Shown here: piece after piece, positions 1 through 5,934 of the stretch
Numbering within the stretch: position 1 is the stretch's first letter
How the letters are laid out: each line of letters begins with the position of its first letter
NCBI GenBank assembly: GCA_044432725.1
Contig: JAWXUL010000052.1
Location: 1-10,245 of the forward strand
DNA: 10,245 nt
Direction: 5' to 3'
Source of the DNA: JAWXUK01 sp044432725
GTDB lineage: Bacteria; Bacillota; Clostridia; Oscillospirales; Oscillospiraceae
Program-made: the position numbers and the translations under genes
The notes under the pieces: model-generated
What the model was told of the DNA's origin: nothing
Database searches by the model: none
The model's input: the letters and a program-made list of their open reading frames with translations, nothing else

Positions 1-1
1 C

Positions 2-628
2 ACCCATGCACCTGTGGAGGAGAAATTGACCAGTGGAGAGGTTAGCACTTCTGTGGAACAAGACCTCACAACAACTGAAACCCCCTCCACCGAGCCTGCA
101 CGTTTGGAAGAATTTTTCTTAGAAGTTCTGACAGACGAGGAAAAAGCAGAACGAATCCAAGCTGCTATTGATACTTTCCAAGCAAATAATGATGGTATCT
201 CGAAAGCGGAAATTGATGCAATGAACAATGCCACCTTGAGAGAGGGATATTACGGTACAGCTGTTTTTGATGCAACAATGGAACAACTGGGGGGCTATGC
301 CGCATTTGACCCTAACGGCATTATGACACAGGAGGAACACGACCAACAGAAAATAGAAATTACTTGTGTGGCTTTGTCTATGTGGAGAGAATCTATGGCG
401 AATGTGCCAGAGGGACATCATAGTTATTCCCAAGATGGTTCCATCATTTATGATAAAGATGGGAATGATCTGAAAGTACCTTACATTTCTGAAAGCCAAT
501 ATCAAGAGGGGTTGAAAAAAGAAATGGACAAAGTGCTTGCGTTCTTGAAAGAAAACGAACCAAAATTCTATGACATTATGTTACAATGGCGAGAAGATAA
601 CGGCTGGGACACTGGCACAGACCAATAA
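2..628 (+). CDS. Hypothetical soluble protein, 5'-truncated by the window edge
   Basis: The reading frame is open from the first bases (frame 2) to a TAA at 626-628, giving 208 visible residues. No stop or convincing RBS lies upstream of the GTG at 14, so I read this as the C-terminal part of a longer gene. The visible protein starts with a Thr/Glu/Pro-rich linker (TTTETPSTEP), followed by a helical, acidic, Trp-containing domain without membrane segments and the C-terminus WDTGTDQ. The linker position and acidic character recall the variable linker of the large paralogues downstream, so an MKINGFG-type N-terminus may lie off the window; that is inference. The body does not share their conserved blocks (IPEGVEFDISVDPY, TLLDTLL). 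The last codons (GTDQ, stop) lie inside a 125-bp repeat copied at 959-1083. Function unknown. Confidence 0.8.
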   Translation, partial: THAPVEEKLTSGEVSTSVEQDLTTTETPSTEPARLEEFFLEVLTDEEKAERIQAAIDTFQANNDGISKAEIDAMNNATLREGYYGTAVFDATMEQLGGYAAFDPNGIMTQEEHDQQKIEITCVALSMWRESMANVPEGHHSYSQDGSIIYDKDGNDLKVPYISESQYQEGLKKEMDKVLAFLKENEPKFYDIMLQWREDNGWDTGTDQ

Positions 629-738
629 ATCTTCCAGAGAACCTTGAAAATCTTCCCCCATCGCCTTTGTGGTGGGGGAGGACTTAACCACAGTATCGGC
701 TGATGTTTTGTCGGTGGGTACTGTGGTTTCTGGTGGGA
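614..738. repeat. Intergenic repeat, copy 1 (gene tail plus A hairpin)
   Basis: This 125-bp block recurs at 959-1083 with no gaps and about five substitutions by eye. It begins inside the last codons of the upstream gene (GGCACAGACCAATAA). It contains two potential stem-loops: one around 652-681 (CTTCCCCCA pairing with TGGGGGAGG), and the A hairpin at 686-728, where AACCACAGTA pairs perfectly with TACTGTGGTT around a 23-nt loop. The conserved core ends at TCTGGTGGGA. Related A hairpins occur near 1532-1570 and at 7481-7519. It may act as an RNA structure (attenuator or processing site) or as a recombination substrate; the sequence does not decide between these. Confidence 0.85.
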
Positions 739-941
739 AGTGGCATAGTGCCTTGCTCGATGTCCTCTCGATAAGAAACTTGGGAGGGTGCGTGGAGTGG
801 GTGCTATCATGTAAAAGCTGACACAGAAGAAGTCTGGCACGATGAATCTGTCTACGAAAGTGCAGAAGCCTAAGAGGTTTTTGCCAGAAAATATGAACTA
901 AAGACAGGGAGGGGGTTTCTCTCCCTGTTTTGGGGCGAGGT
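734..941. repeat. Module B, long form, copy 1 (gene-tail remnant plus terminator)
   Basis: About 208 bp recurs at 1576-1783 with roughly nine differences and an identical core of about 110 bp. Positions 775-873 form a 32-codon open frame that starts right after an in-frame TAA (772-774) and ends at TAA 871-873. It reads like a protein tail (ETWEGAWSGCY ... VYESAEA). No start codon or RBS serves it, so it may be the relic of a lost cassette gene. The last roughly 80 bp (863-941) is the B terminator found after other genes in this window. Together with 628-1136, this gene-free stretch holds only repeats. Confidence 0.8.
866..928 (+). terminator. B-type double stem-loop, copy 1
   Basis: Two successive hairpins are visible. 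The first is a 5-bp stem (AAGCC 866-870 with GGTTT 876-880) whose loop carries the TAA. The second is an 8-bp stem, ACAGGGAG (904-911) with CTCCCTGT (921-928). Only a short T stretch follows (TTTTGGGG), so it is a weak intrinsic terminator at best and may instead be a 3'-end stabiliser. Confidence 0.5.
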
Positions 942-958
942 TTCGTGAGGTATAGTAC

Positions 959-1083
959 GGCACAGACCAATAAATCTTCCAGAGAACCTTGAACATCTTC
1001 CACCATCGCCTTTGTGGTGTGGGAGGACTTAACCACAGTATCGGCTGATGGTTTGTCGGTGGGTGCTGTGGTTTCTGGTGGGA
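959..1083. repeat. Intergenic repeat, copy 2 (A hairpin before the DUF5412-like gene)
   Basis: This is the second copy of the block at 614-738. It still carries the GGCACAGACCAATAA tail of the upstream gene although no gene ends here, so it is a duplication product. The A hairpin lies at 1031-1073: AACCACAGTA pairs with TGCTGTGGTT through one U-G wobble. After TCTGGTGGGA the copies diverge, and the next gene begins 54 bp downstream. About 40 bp of AT-rich DNA between this repeat and the next RBS could hold a promoter, but I see no clear -35/-10 pair. Confidence 0.85.
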
Positions 1084-1136
1084 TTTATGAATATTTTCTT
1101 CTAGTTAGTAATTAACTATGTTTTAGAGGTGAGTGT

Positions 1137-1496
1137 ATGAAAAAAATTAAAGTTGCTGTATTTGTTGTTTTATCTATCGTATTAATGTTTGGTACATTTG
1201 TATACCAGTCATTCTTTACAATTCAGTGGATAAATGGCGAGGAATTGCTCAGTGTCACAGAATCTTTAGACGGTTCTTACAGTGTTACTATCTATCGAAA
1301 TAATGGTGGTGCTACTACAAGTTTTGCAATATTGGGGACTCTTGAACACGCAAATACAGGTGAAAAGCGAAATATTTACTGGCAATATCAGTGCGATGAA
1401 GCGAAAGTTGTTTGGATAGATGAAACAACAGTTGACATAAATGGCATTGTGCTAGATGTTACGAAAGACGTTTATGACTACAGAAATGCCGTTTAG
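1137..1496 (+). CDS. DUF5412-like membrane-anchored protein
   Basis: This 119-residue protein has an RBS AGAGGTGAG just upstream of the ATG. It has one N-terminal hydrophobic segment (about residues 5-27), an uncleaved anchor or signal peptide that would put the rest outside the cell. The remainder is a small beta-rich domain with the features I associate with DUF5412 proteins of Bacillota: a DGSYSVTIYRNNGGATTSF segment at 45-63, RNIYWQYQCDEAKVVWID at 78-95, and the closing DVYDYRN. The family's role is unknown to me. The gene sits between an A hairpin and an A+B repeat unit, like a self-contained cassette cargo, and may be a remnant partner of a lost neighbour. Length and ends look intact. 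Confidence 0.8.
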   Translation: MKKIKVAVFVVLSIVLMFGTFVYQSFFTIQWINGEELLSVTESLDGSYSVTIYRNNGGATTSFAILGTLEHANTGEKRNIYWQYQCDEAKVVWIDETTVDINGIVLDVTKDVYDYRNAV

Positions 1497-1531
1497 AAAA
1501 TTTTTAGCAATCGTAGTAGGCAGAGAAATCT

Positions 1532-1783
1532 CCCAGTATCGGCTGATGATTTGTCGGTCGGTGCTGTGGTTCTGATGGGAAGTGGCATAGTACCTTGCTC
1601 TATGTCCTCTCGGTAAGAAACTTGGGAGGGTGCGTGGAGTGGGTGCTATCATGTAAAAGCTGACACAGAAGAAGTCTGGCACGATGAATCTGTCTACGAA
1701 AGTGCAGAAGCCTAAGAGGTTTTTGACAGAAATATGAACTAAAGACAGGGAGGGGATTTCTCTCCCTGTTGTTGGGGTGAGGT
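1532..1783. repeat. Fused A+B repeat unit, copy 2
   Basis: This matches 688-941. The A part (1532-1570) keeps the CAGTATCGGCTGATG core and TGCTGTGG right arm, but its left arm has lost bases and the hairpin is imperfect. The B part (1576-1783) contains the same orphan open frame (1617-1715, bounded by TAA at 1614-1616 and TAA at 1713-1715) and the same double stem-loop. The roughly 110-bp core is identical to copy 1 by eye, indicating recent duplication or gene conversion. Confidence 0.85.
1708..1769 (+). terminator. B-type double stem-loop, copy 2
   Basis: The first stem is AAGCC 1708-1712 with GGTTT 1718-1722, with TAA in the loop. The second stem is ACAGGGAG 1745-1752 with CTCCCTGT 1762-1769, followed by TGTTGGGG rather than a full U-tract. 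It probably insulates the DUF5412-like gene from the next one. Confidence 0.5.
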
Positions 1784-1811
1784 ATATATTATAAGGAAAG
1801 GAGGTCATTTT

Positions 1812-2681
1812 ATGACTATGTTCCAAAAAGTGATTTTTCTAGTGTTTAATTTTTTATTTCCTTTCATCTCCTATTTAATAACAGAGGATAGGGAACGAAA
1901 ACTATCATCATCAGGTATTCCTAAACTTACTGAATTTAGAGCAGAAATATTTGCGTTTCGCCAACCTTACATTGCACAGACAGAAAATTTAATCTATATT
2001 TACCTTTTAATAGTGTGTTGCATAGTGGTATACATGATATTGAAAAAAAACGATGATTTTGATTTTTGCTTACCAGTGTTCTCTTTGACAATTTGTTCTC
2101 TCTGGTTTGAGTTCATTGTTGCGAGCAATTCACAAAATGAATCTTTTAGGATGTATGTGATATTGCCAAGTATTATAGTTGCTTGGTTCTTTTGGGATAT
2201 AGGAAAATTAATTGATACCCTGTTATCATCCAATCACACAGTGAGAGCAAATGGGTTTTCATCGGTTAAAGATATAATTTTCTCACAGAAATTATATTTT
2301 TTCACTTTTTTAATTCACAGACTGTATTTTGTCTGGCTAGAAAATAGCCAAACGACTTCTCAAAGAGAATATTTATGGAAAGTCCCCCCACTCTTATTCG
2401 TTCTTTTAACTATACTATATTTTGCTGTGTTTATTTCACAGTCAGTTAAAGTAATTAAGAATTGTAGAACACAAAGAATCCCAAGCTGTAAATATTGCTG
2501 TTCCTTTACCTTTGACATCATGTATTTAGCAGTGGGAACTCAGCTTTTTATTGTTGACCCTGCTGGATTTGCTTCTGGTATATTTTTTGTGTTTTCAATT
2601 ATTCCAGCACTGGCTATTCACAGTTTTTTATACGGACTTGGAAGTGTAATGGATAAAGAGATGAAAATGCCCGTGCAGTAG
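1812..2681 (+). CDS. Polytopic membrane protein of unknown function
   Basis: This 289-residue protein starts 8 bases after a near-perfect Shine-Dalgarno (AAAGGAGGT, ending at 1804). Hydrophobic segments lie near residues 6-23, 60-78, 87-104, 113-132, 158-176, 192-212, 233-248 and 252-275, so about seven or eight membrane passes are likely. A soluble stretch of about 35 residues follows the first segment. A cysteine cluster in a loop (C218, C226, C229, C230) could bind metal or form disulfides; this is only a possibility. The sequence is AT-rich with many Phe, Leu and Ile residues, unlike the more hydrophilic large paralogue that starts 88 bp downstream on the same strand. I recognise no family. 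By position it may belong to the cassette that ends with 2770-4245. Confidence 0.85.
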   Translation: MTMFQKVIFLVFNFLFPFISYLITEDRERKLSSSGIPKLTEFRAEIFAFRQPYIAQTENLIYIYLLIVCCIVVYMILKKNDDFDFCLPVFSLTICSLWFEFIVASNSQNESFRMYVILPSIIVAWFFWDIGKLIDTLLSSNHTVRANGFSSVKDIIFSQKLYFFTFLIHRLYFVWLENSQTTSQREYLWKVPPLLFVLLTILYFAVFISQSVKVIKNCRTQRIPSCKYCCSFTFDIMYLAVGTQLFIVDPAGFASGIFFVFSIIPALAIHSFLYGLGSVMDKEMKMPVQ

Positions 2682-2769
2682 CTATGTTATCAATTTCAAC
2701 TGATTTTCTGTCATAAAGTGAACAAGAACTGAACGTGTTTATAAATTAAATTAAAAGGAGTACAATTTT

Positions 2770-4245
2770 ATGAAAATCAACGGATTTGGTATGAGCAGAA
2801 CCAACGAAACACTGCGAAAAGACCAAGACAAGCAAACCAAAGAGAAAAACAGCACCACCAAGCCACAGGAAAAGGCAGATACTTATTCCATCAGTCCAGA
2901 AGCAAAGGCAAAAATGGAGGAAGTGGCGAAACAGCAAGAAAAAGTGGGCGAAAAGCCAGAAGAACCCCAACAAGGCAAGGGGAAAATCAACAATCATGTG
3001 TCGGAACTGCGTTCTGCCAGTGAAGATGGTATGGTGTTGACGGAAGAACAAATCTCTGCGTGTTCTTCTGGTGTGGAGGAAGTAAGTTTGATTACCACCA
3101 CCCCAACCTATGTGGAACAACCTGATGAATATGGTGTCTTAGGTCCGAAGCAAGACATTGAGGGAAGTTTTACAGGAGAATATGAGTATAATTCTGCTGA
3201 AACCACCATTCCAGAAACGGAACGACTTGGTTTTTATGTCATTGAAACAGTGGAAGATTTTGACACTTTCATGTCCTATAACCTCACCGCAAGAGAGCAA
3301 ATTACCAATGCCATCAACCAAGCACTTTCTGAAAATGGCATTGTCATTCCAGAAGGGGTAGAATTTGACATTTCTGTTGACCCATATAACTTCGATATTC
3401 ATGTCACTGGTGTCAACGGACAAACCCTCGACCCTGAATTAGAAAAACAAATTGAGCTTGCCCTGAACAAAGGGGATAATGGCAGAAATCTGTATTCACA
3501 TATTTGTGCTGTGAACCAGACTTTTGTTCTTTCTGACCCAGACAGTGTGGAATTTGGGGGGCAATTTGAGAAAAGTTATTTGACTGACCAATTTGATGCG
3601 TGGCGAAATGCTTACTATGAAAGTACTTGGAAGACTTATGCCGTTGGTTTTATAGAAGATTATACAGGTTATGACTTTGATGAATTGGAATATCGAGATG
3701 GCACATGGTACACCCCTGATGGTGATCACGCATGGTCTACAGCACAGTCTAACTTTTTAGACACTGTGCCACAGGGTGAAAAATCAGCAGCTATTATGGC
3801 GATTTCAGGCATTGCCAAGGGGTATCAAAGTATCTATCAAAATGGCTATGATAATGTAGACGATAGAAATATGACCATTACTTATTCTGGTGGTGCATTA
3901 TATGACTATGGTTCAGCTCAAGGTCTTGGCGAAGGTCAGACGGACTGGGTAGAAGAAGTTCGCACTGAAATTGGAAAATTTGAAGAAAAAATGATTGTAT
4001 ATGATGAGGCTTGTGCGGCTCACAAGGCACAATTAGACGCAAATAAGGTACAACCAGAGTGGCATGATTGGGATATGGACGATTTTGAAGCAATGGCGAG
4101 AGAAAAACTCCTAGAACATTTGGATATGCAGTTTGGATTATTTGCAACAGGAGTGAGCTCTATTGAGGAATTATTGGCACAAATCAACGATAAATATGCA
4201 AGCTATTATACTTTGTTGGATACGTTGTTGGGGAATGACGATTGA
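2770..4245 (+). CDS. Large MKINGFG paralogue 1 (possible DUF4885-like)
   Basis: This 491-residue, acidic, soluble protein has no signal peptide or membrane segment and has RBS AAAAGGAG 10 bases upstream. Layout: conserved N-terminal module 1-59 (MKINGFG, Lys/Gln-rich linker, TYSISPEAKAKM), a variable linker at about 60-118, then a body homologous to 5935-7458. Shared blocks include YGVLGPKQDIEGS (121-133), IPEGVEFDISVDPY (193-206), ALNKGDNG (231-238), YTG-[YF]-[DN]-FDELE (298-307), WYTPDGDHAW (313-322), DRNMTITYSGG (365-375) and C-terminal TLLDTLL (481-487). The ALNKGDNG...NLY region recalls Bacillus DUF4885 proteins, but from memory and unconfirmed. Four residues are missing after MKINGFG compared with its paralogues. 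The N-terminus resembles the layout of Bacillota FlgM-type proteins, so export is possible. The TGA is followed by 14 in-frame codons up to the TAA of the next repeat. Confidence 0.9.
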   Translation: MKINGFGMSRTNETLRKDQDKQTKEKNSTTKPQEKADTYSISPEAKAKMEEVAKQQEKVGEKPEEPQQGKGKINNHVSELRSASEDGMVLTEEQISACSSGVEEVSLITTTPTYVEQPDEYGVLGPKQDIEGSFTGEYEYNSAETTIPETERLGFYVIETVEDFDTFMSYNLTAREQITNAINQALSENGIVIPEGVEFDISVDPYNFDIHVTGVNGQTLDPELEKQIELALNKGDNGRNLYSHICAVNQTFVLSDPDSVEFGGQFEKSYLTDQFDAWRNAYYESTWKTYAVGFIEDYTGYDFDELEYRDGTWYTPDGDHAWSTAQSNFLDTVPQGEKSAAIMAISGIAKGYQSIYQNGYDNVDDRNMTITYSGGALYDYGSAQGLGEGQTDWVEEVRTEIGKFEEKMIVYDEACAAHKAQLDANKVQPEWHDWDMDDFEAMAREKLLEHLDMQFGLFATGVSSIEELLAQINDKYASYYTLLDTLLGNDD

Positions 4246-4279
4246 CTTTGCTCTTTCGTTTACACAGACCACGAAATAA

Positions 4280-4353
4280 CAGAATCCTAAGAGGGTTTTG
4301 ACAGAAATATGAACTAAAGACAGGGAGGGGATTTCTCTCCCTGTTGTTGGGGC
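4280..4353. repeat. Module B, short form (terminator part only), copy 3
   Basis: These roughly 75 bp match 863-941 and lack the longer upstream part of module B. Stem 1 is AATCC 4283-4287 with GGGTT 4293-4297, with TAA 4288-4290 in the loop. Stem 2 is ACAGGGAG 4320-4327 with CTCCCTGT 4337-4344. The stem-1 middle pair is U-G here, G-U in copies 1 and 2 and A-U in copy 4, so pairing is kept. A run of eight T residues follows at 4360-4367, making this the most terminator-like copy. Confidence 0.75.
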
Positions 4354-4367
4354 AAGCTGTTTTTTTT
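4320..4367 (+). terminator. Terminator-like hairpin after paralogue 1
   Basis: An 8-bp GC-rich stem (ACAGGGAG/CTCCCTGT) is followed about 15 nt later by T8 (4360-4367). The T-run is not directly next to the stem, so this is an imperfect intrinsic terminator. It lies 75 bp after the stop of the large paralogue. Confidence 0.5.
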
Positions 4368-4428
4368 CGTTAGTGCAGTAAACTTAGTAAAATATTCTTG
4401 TTTATGAAGAAGGAGCTGACGAACAATA

Positions 4429-4719
4429 ATGATTCAACGAATAATAGGAATTTTTTTGGCTATATTATTTATGCCCATTCCAATGTATGTAGTTGTTATT
4501 TTAGCATATTCTGTAGATTCCCTTGATTTTTTAAGTCCTATCGCTGTTTACTTAGAACCTTTTATTATGTGCATAGGCTTAGTGTTGGTTTATTCTATCT
4601 ATAAAATTCCATATTTATTTTGGAAGAAAGATTCTAATAAAAATTCTAATGAGAATAAATGCGACTATATTATTACTGTGGACAAAACAAGAATATCAAA
4701 GAAAAGTGATGAAAAATAG
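4429..4719 (+). CDS. Small two-pass membrane protein, unknown
   Basis: This 96-residue protein has RBS AAGGAG at 4410-4415, which is 13 bases from the ATG and rather far. Two hydrophobic stretches (about residues 5-27 and 34-60) are followed by a charged, Asn/Lys-rich cytosolic-type tail (about 65-96). The DNA is very AT-rich. It is the first of three small membrane-protein genes between large paralogues 1 and 2, 61 bp before the next. No family is recognised. Its position after a terminator suggests its own promoter; a TAAAAT at 4388-4393 could be a -10, but no good -35 accompanies it. Confidence 0.75.
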   Translation: MIQRIIGIFLAILFMPIPMYVVVILAYSVDSLDFLSPIAVYLEPFIMCIGLVLVYSIYKIPYLFWKKDSNKNSNENKCDYIITVDKTRISKKSDEK

Positions 4720-4780
4720 ACGCATGGAAACAGATAGAGGAATAAAATTTTAAGAAACGTTCTAGGAGGTGCAATAGTAT

Positions 4781-5212
4781 ATGATGTTTTGGTTATTAGG
4801 GTACTTTGCACCCTTGTTTTATATCCCTACAGCAGTTTTTTTCTTTACTAAACTAGATGAAAAGCAGAATAAAGGGAGCAAAGAACAGAGAAAAGGCTCT
4901 TTATTTCATAAGTTCCTACTTTTTGATGGAGATGCTAAAAAAATGTTGATTGTGGAAGTTGCATTTTGTTGGATTATGATATTTTTACTGACACCTGTGG
5001 TTATCATCACTGGAATAAGTGGACTGCCATTTGAAGTGATGTTTATTTTGTACTTAATCGCCCAAGTTTATCACTATGTCAATTTAGTCACAACAGATAC
5101 AAACAAGGAAAAAATGAGAAAATTCTGCTTTCTTTATTCCGTTCCAGATATTTATTTCTCCACGATAGGATTGGTGGCTCTCTTCCCTGCATTGCTTTGG
5201 GAGATGATTTAA
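4781..5212 (+). CDS. Small four-pass membrane protein, unknown
   Basis: This 143-residue protein has RBS AGGAGGT (4764-4770), 10 bases upstream. The start could be ATG 4781 or the adjacent ATG 4784. Hydrophobic segments lie near residues 3-23, 56-78, 83-101 and 120-140. A basic, Lys/Gln-rich loop at 25-45 separates the first two, and a second charged loop falls at 104-115. No motif is recognisable. Like its neighbours it encodes no soluble domain, so a small membrane partner or immunity-type role is conceivable, but only from context. Confidence 0.8.
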   Translation: MMFWLLGYFAPLFYIPTAVFFFTKLDEKQNKGSKEQRKGSLFHKFLLFDGDAKKMLIVEVAFCWIMIFLLTPVVIITGISGLPFEVMFILYLIAQVYHYVNLVTTDTNKEKMRKFCFLYSVPDIYFSTIGLVALFPALLWEMI

Positions 5213-5331
5213 TCGCCGTTAATTTGAGCATATCTCCCGTATGAAGCCGTTATTGAAATAGCTTTTTTTTTGTGGGATATGGTATGATAATGTAATTACA
5301 GATGAAGAGCAGACGTTCATCAAAAATAAGT

Positions 5332-5424
5332 GAAAAAATATAAATTTGAAAGGAGTGGTACTATGGCAGATTTTGAAGAAGATTATCAAGAACCATTCTA
5401 TCAGGAAGTGGTGGCAGAAGAATC
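5332..5424. repeat. Duplicated 5' region of the MADF genes, copy 1
   Basis: This 93-bp segment (A-rich leader, RBS, first 20 codons) recurs at 9579-9671 with about five differences by eye. After residue 20 of the encoded protein the two loci diverge completely. Confidence 0.9.
5349..5355 (+). promoter_or_regulatory. RBS that sets the start of 5363-5872
   Basis: AAAGGAG lies 7 bases before ATG 5363. A GTG at 5330 is in frame but has no RBS. The same RBS and spacing recur at 9596-9602 before a related leader ORF, supporting ATG 5363. Confidence 0.8.
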
Positions 5425-5872
5425 TGAGTTCTTCCCAGTATTCTCTAGAGGAAAGAAATACAGATTTATTTATTTTCCTTTGCTCGTGCAAACTCTCTTG
5501 CTTGTTTTTACTTTGACCACGAACGGAAATTTACTTGTTCCTTTGGTCTTTGGAGATTTACTGTTGAACCATTGGTTCTTTATCACTGTAATATTTTTTA
5601 TAACTATGTTTTTTGTGACCTGTATGTCTATGAAAAAGAGAGAAAAAACTTGCTATAAACTTGCTTTACCCAACCTTGTGATACAAACTGAATATTTTTT
5701 GGTTAATATTGTTTTGTTCGCTATCTTTTACTCTTCTGATGAGTACATCGGGAATTTATTACTGGTTATCATTGTAGCTAATGTTGCTTACCCAGTAATT
5801 CCAACATTGATTGGAATTTTGTTCGTGATTGGCTATATTGTTGATAAAAGGATAGCCAAAAAGCAGACATGA
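5363..5872 (+). CDS. MADF-type four-pass membrane protein
   Basis: This 169-residue protein has an acidic N-terminal tail of about 22 residues (MADFEEDYQEPFYQE, then VVAEESE) followed by membrane segments near 35-52, 70-88, 109-123 and 131-160, and a basic C-terminus (DKRIAKKQT). The acidic tail is almost identical to the separate 27-residue leader ORF at 9610-9693, which precedes another small membrane protein ending in a similar IDKRLRRR. The two may therefore be related, with the tail fused here and split there. The TGA stop overlaps an ATG (ATGA at 5869-5872) that is in frame with the next large gene, so translational coupling is possible. Function unknown. By position it pairs with the large paralogue 62 bp downstream. 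Confidence 0.85.
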   Translation: MADFEEDYQEPFYQEVVAEESEFFPVFSRGKKYRFIYFPLLVQTLLLVFTLTTNGNLLVPLVFGDLLLNHWFFITVIFFITMFFVTCMSMKKREKTCYKLALPNLVIQTEYFLVNIVLFAIFYSSDEYIGNLLLVIIVANVAYPVIPTLIGILFVIGYIVDKRIAKKQT

Positions 5873-5918
5873 CTTGGTTCAAGACCAAGCAAGAAAGAAT
5901 GATTCAAAATATACAAAT

Positions 5919-5925
5919 AAAGGAG
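5919..5925 (+). promoter_or_regulatory. RBS that sets the start of paralogue 2
   Basis: AAAGGAG followed by TACAATCTT sits 9 bases before ATG 5935. The pattern AAGGAGTACAA is shared with the starts at 2770 and 10069, favouring ATG 5935 over the in-frame ATG 5869, which has no such RBS. Confidence 0.85.
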
Positions 5926-5934
5926 TACAATCTT

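Noticed and set aside
164..345. EF-hand or dockerin-type calcium loops in the first CDS (NNDGISKAEI, DPNGIMTQEE)
   Set aside because: The spacing and the position-1 ligand do not fit the 12-residue loop pattern, and the hydrophobic residue is not at position 8.
568..1036. Minus-strand ORFs across the A/B repeats (including a 151-codon one)
   Set aside because: They arise from repeat DNA, have no RBS, and the two copies of the repeat do not preserve them consistently; the terminator stem lies inside them.
614..1783. CRISPR-like array from repeated palindromic elements
   Set aside because: The repeats are long, few, irregularly spaced and separated by genes or other repeats; there are no uniform spacers and no cas genes.
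1769..1795. Promoter with TTGTTG and TATAAG upstream of 1812
   Set aside because: The -10-like box overlaps the Shine-Dalgarno, so the transcript would start within or after the RBS.
5253..5291. Promoter upstream of 5363 (TTGAAA with GATATG or TATGATAAT)
   Set aside because: The better -10-like sequence has a spacing of about 24 nt to the -35-like box, and the box at normal spacing is poor, so it was not listed as a feature.
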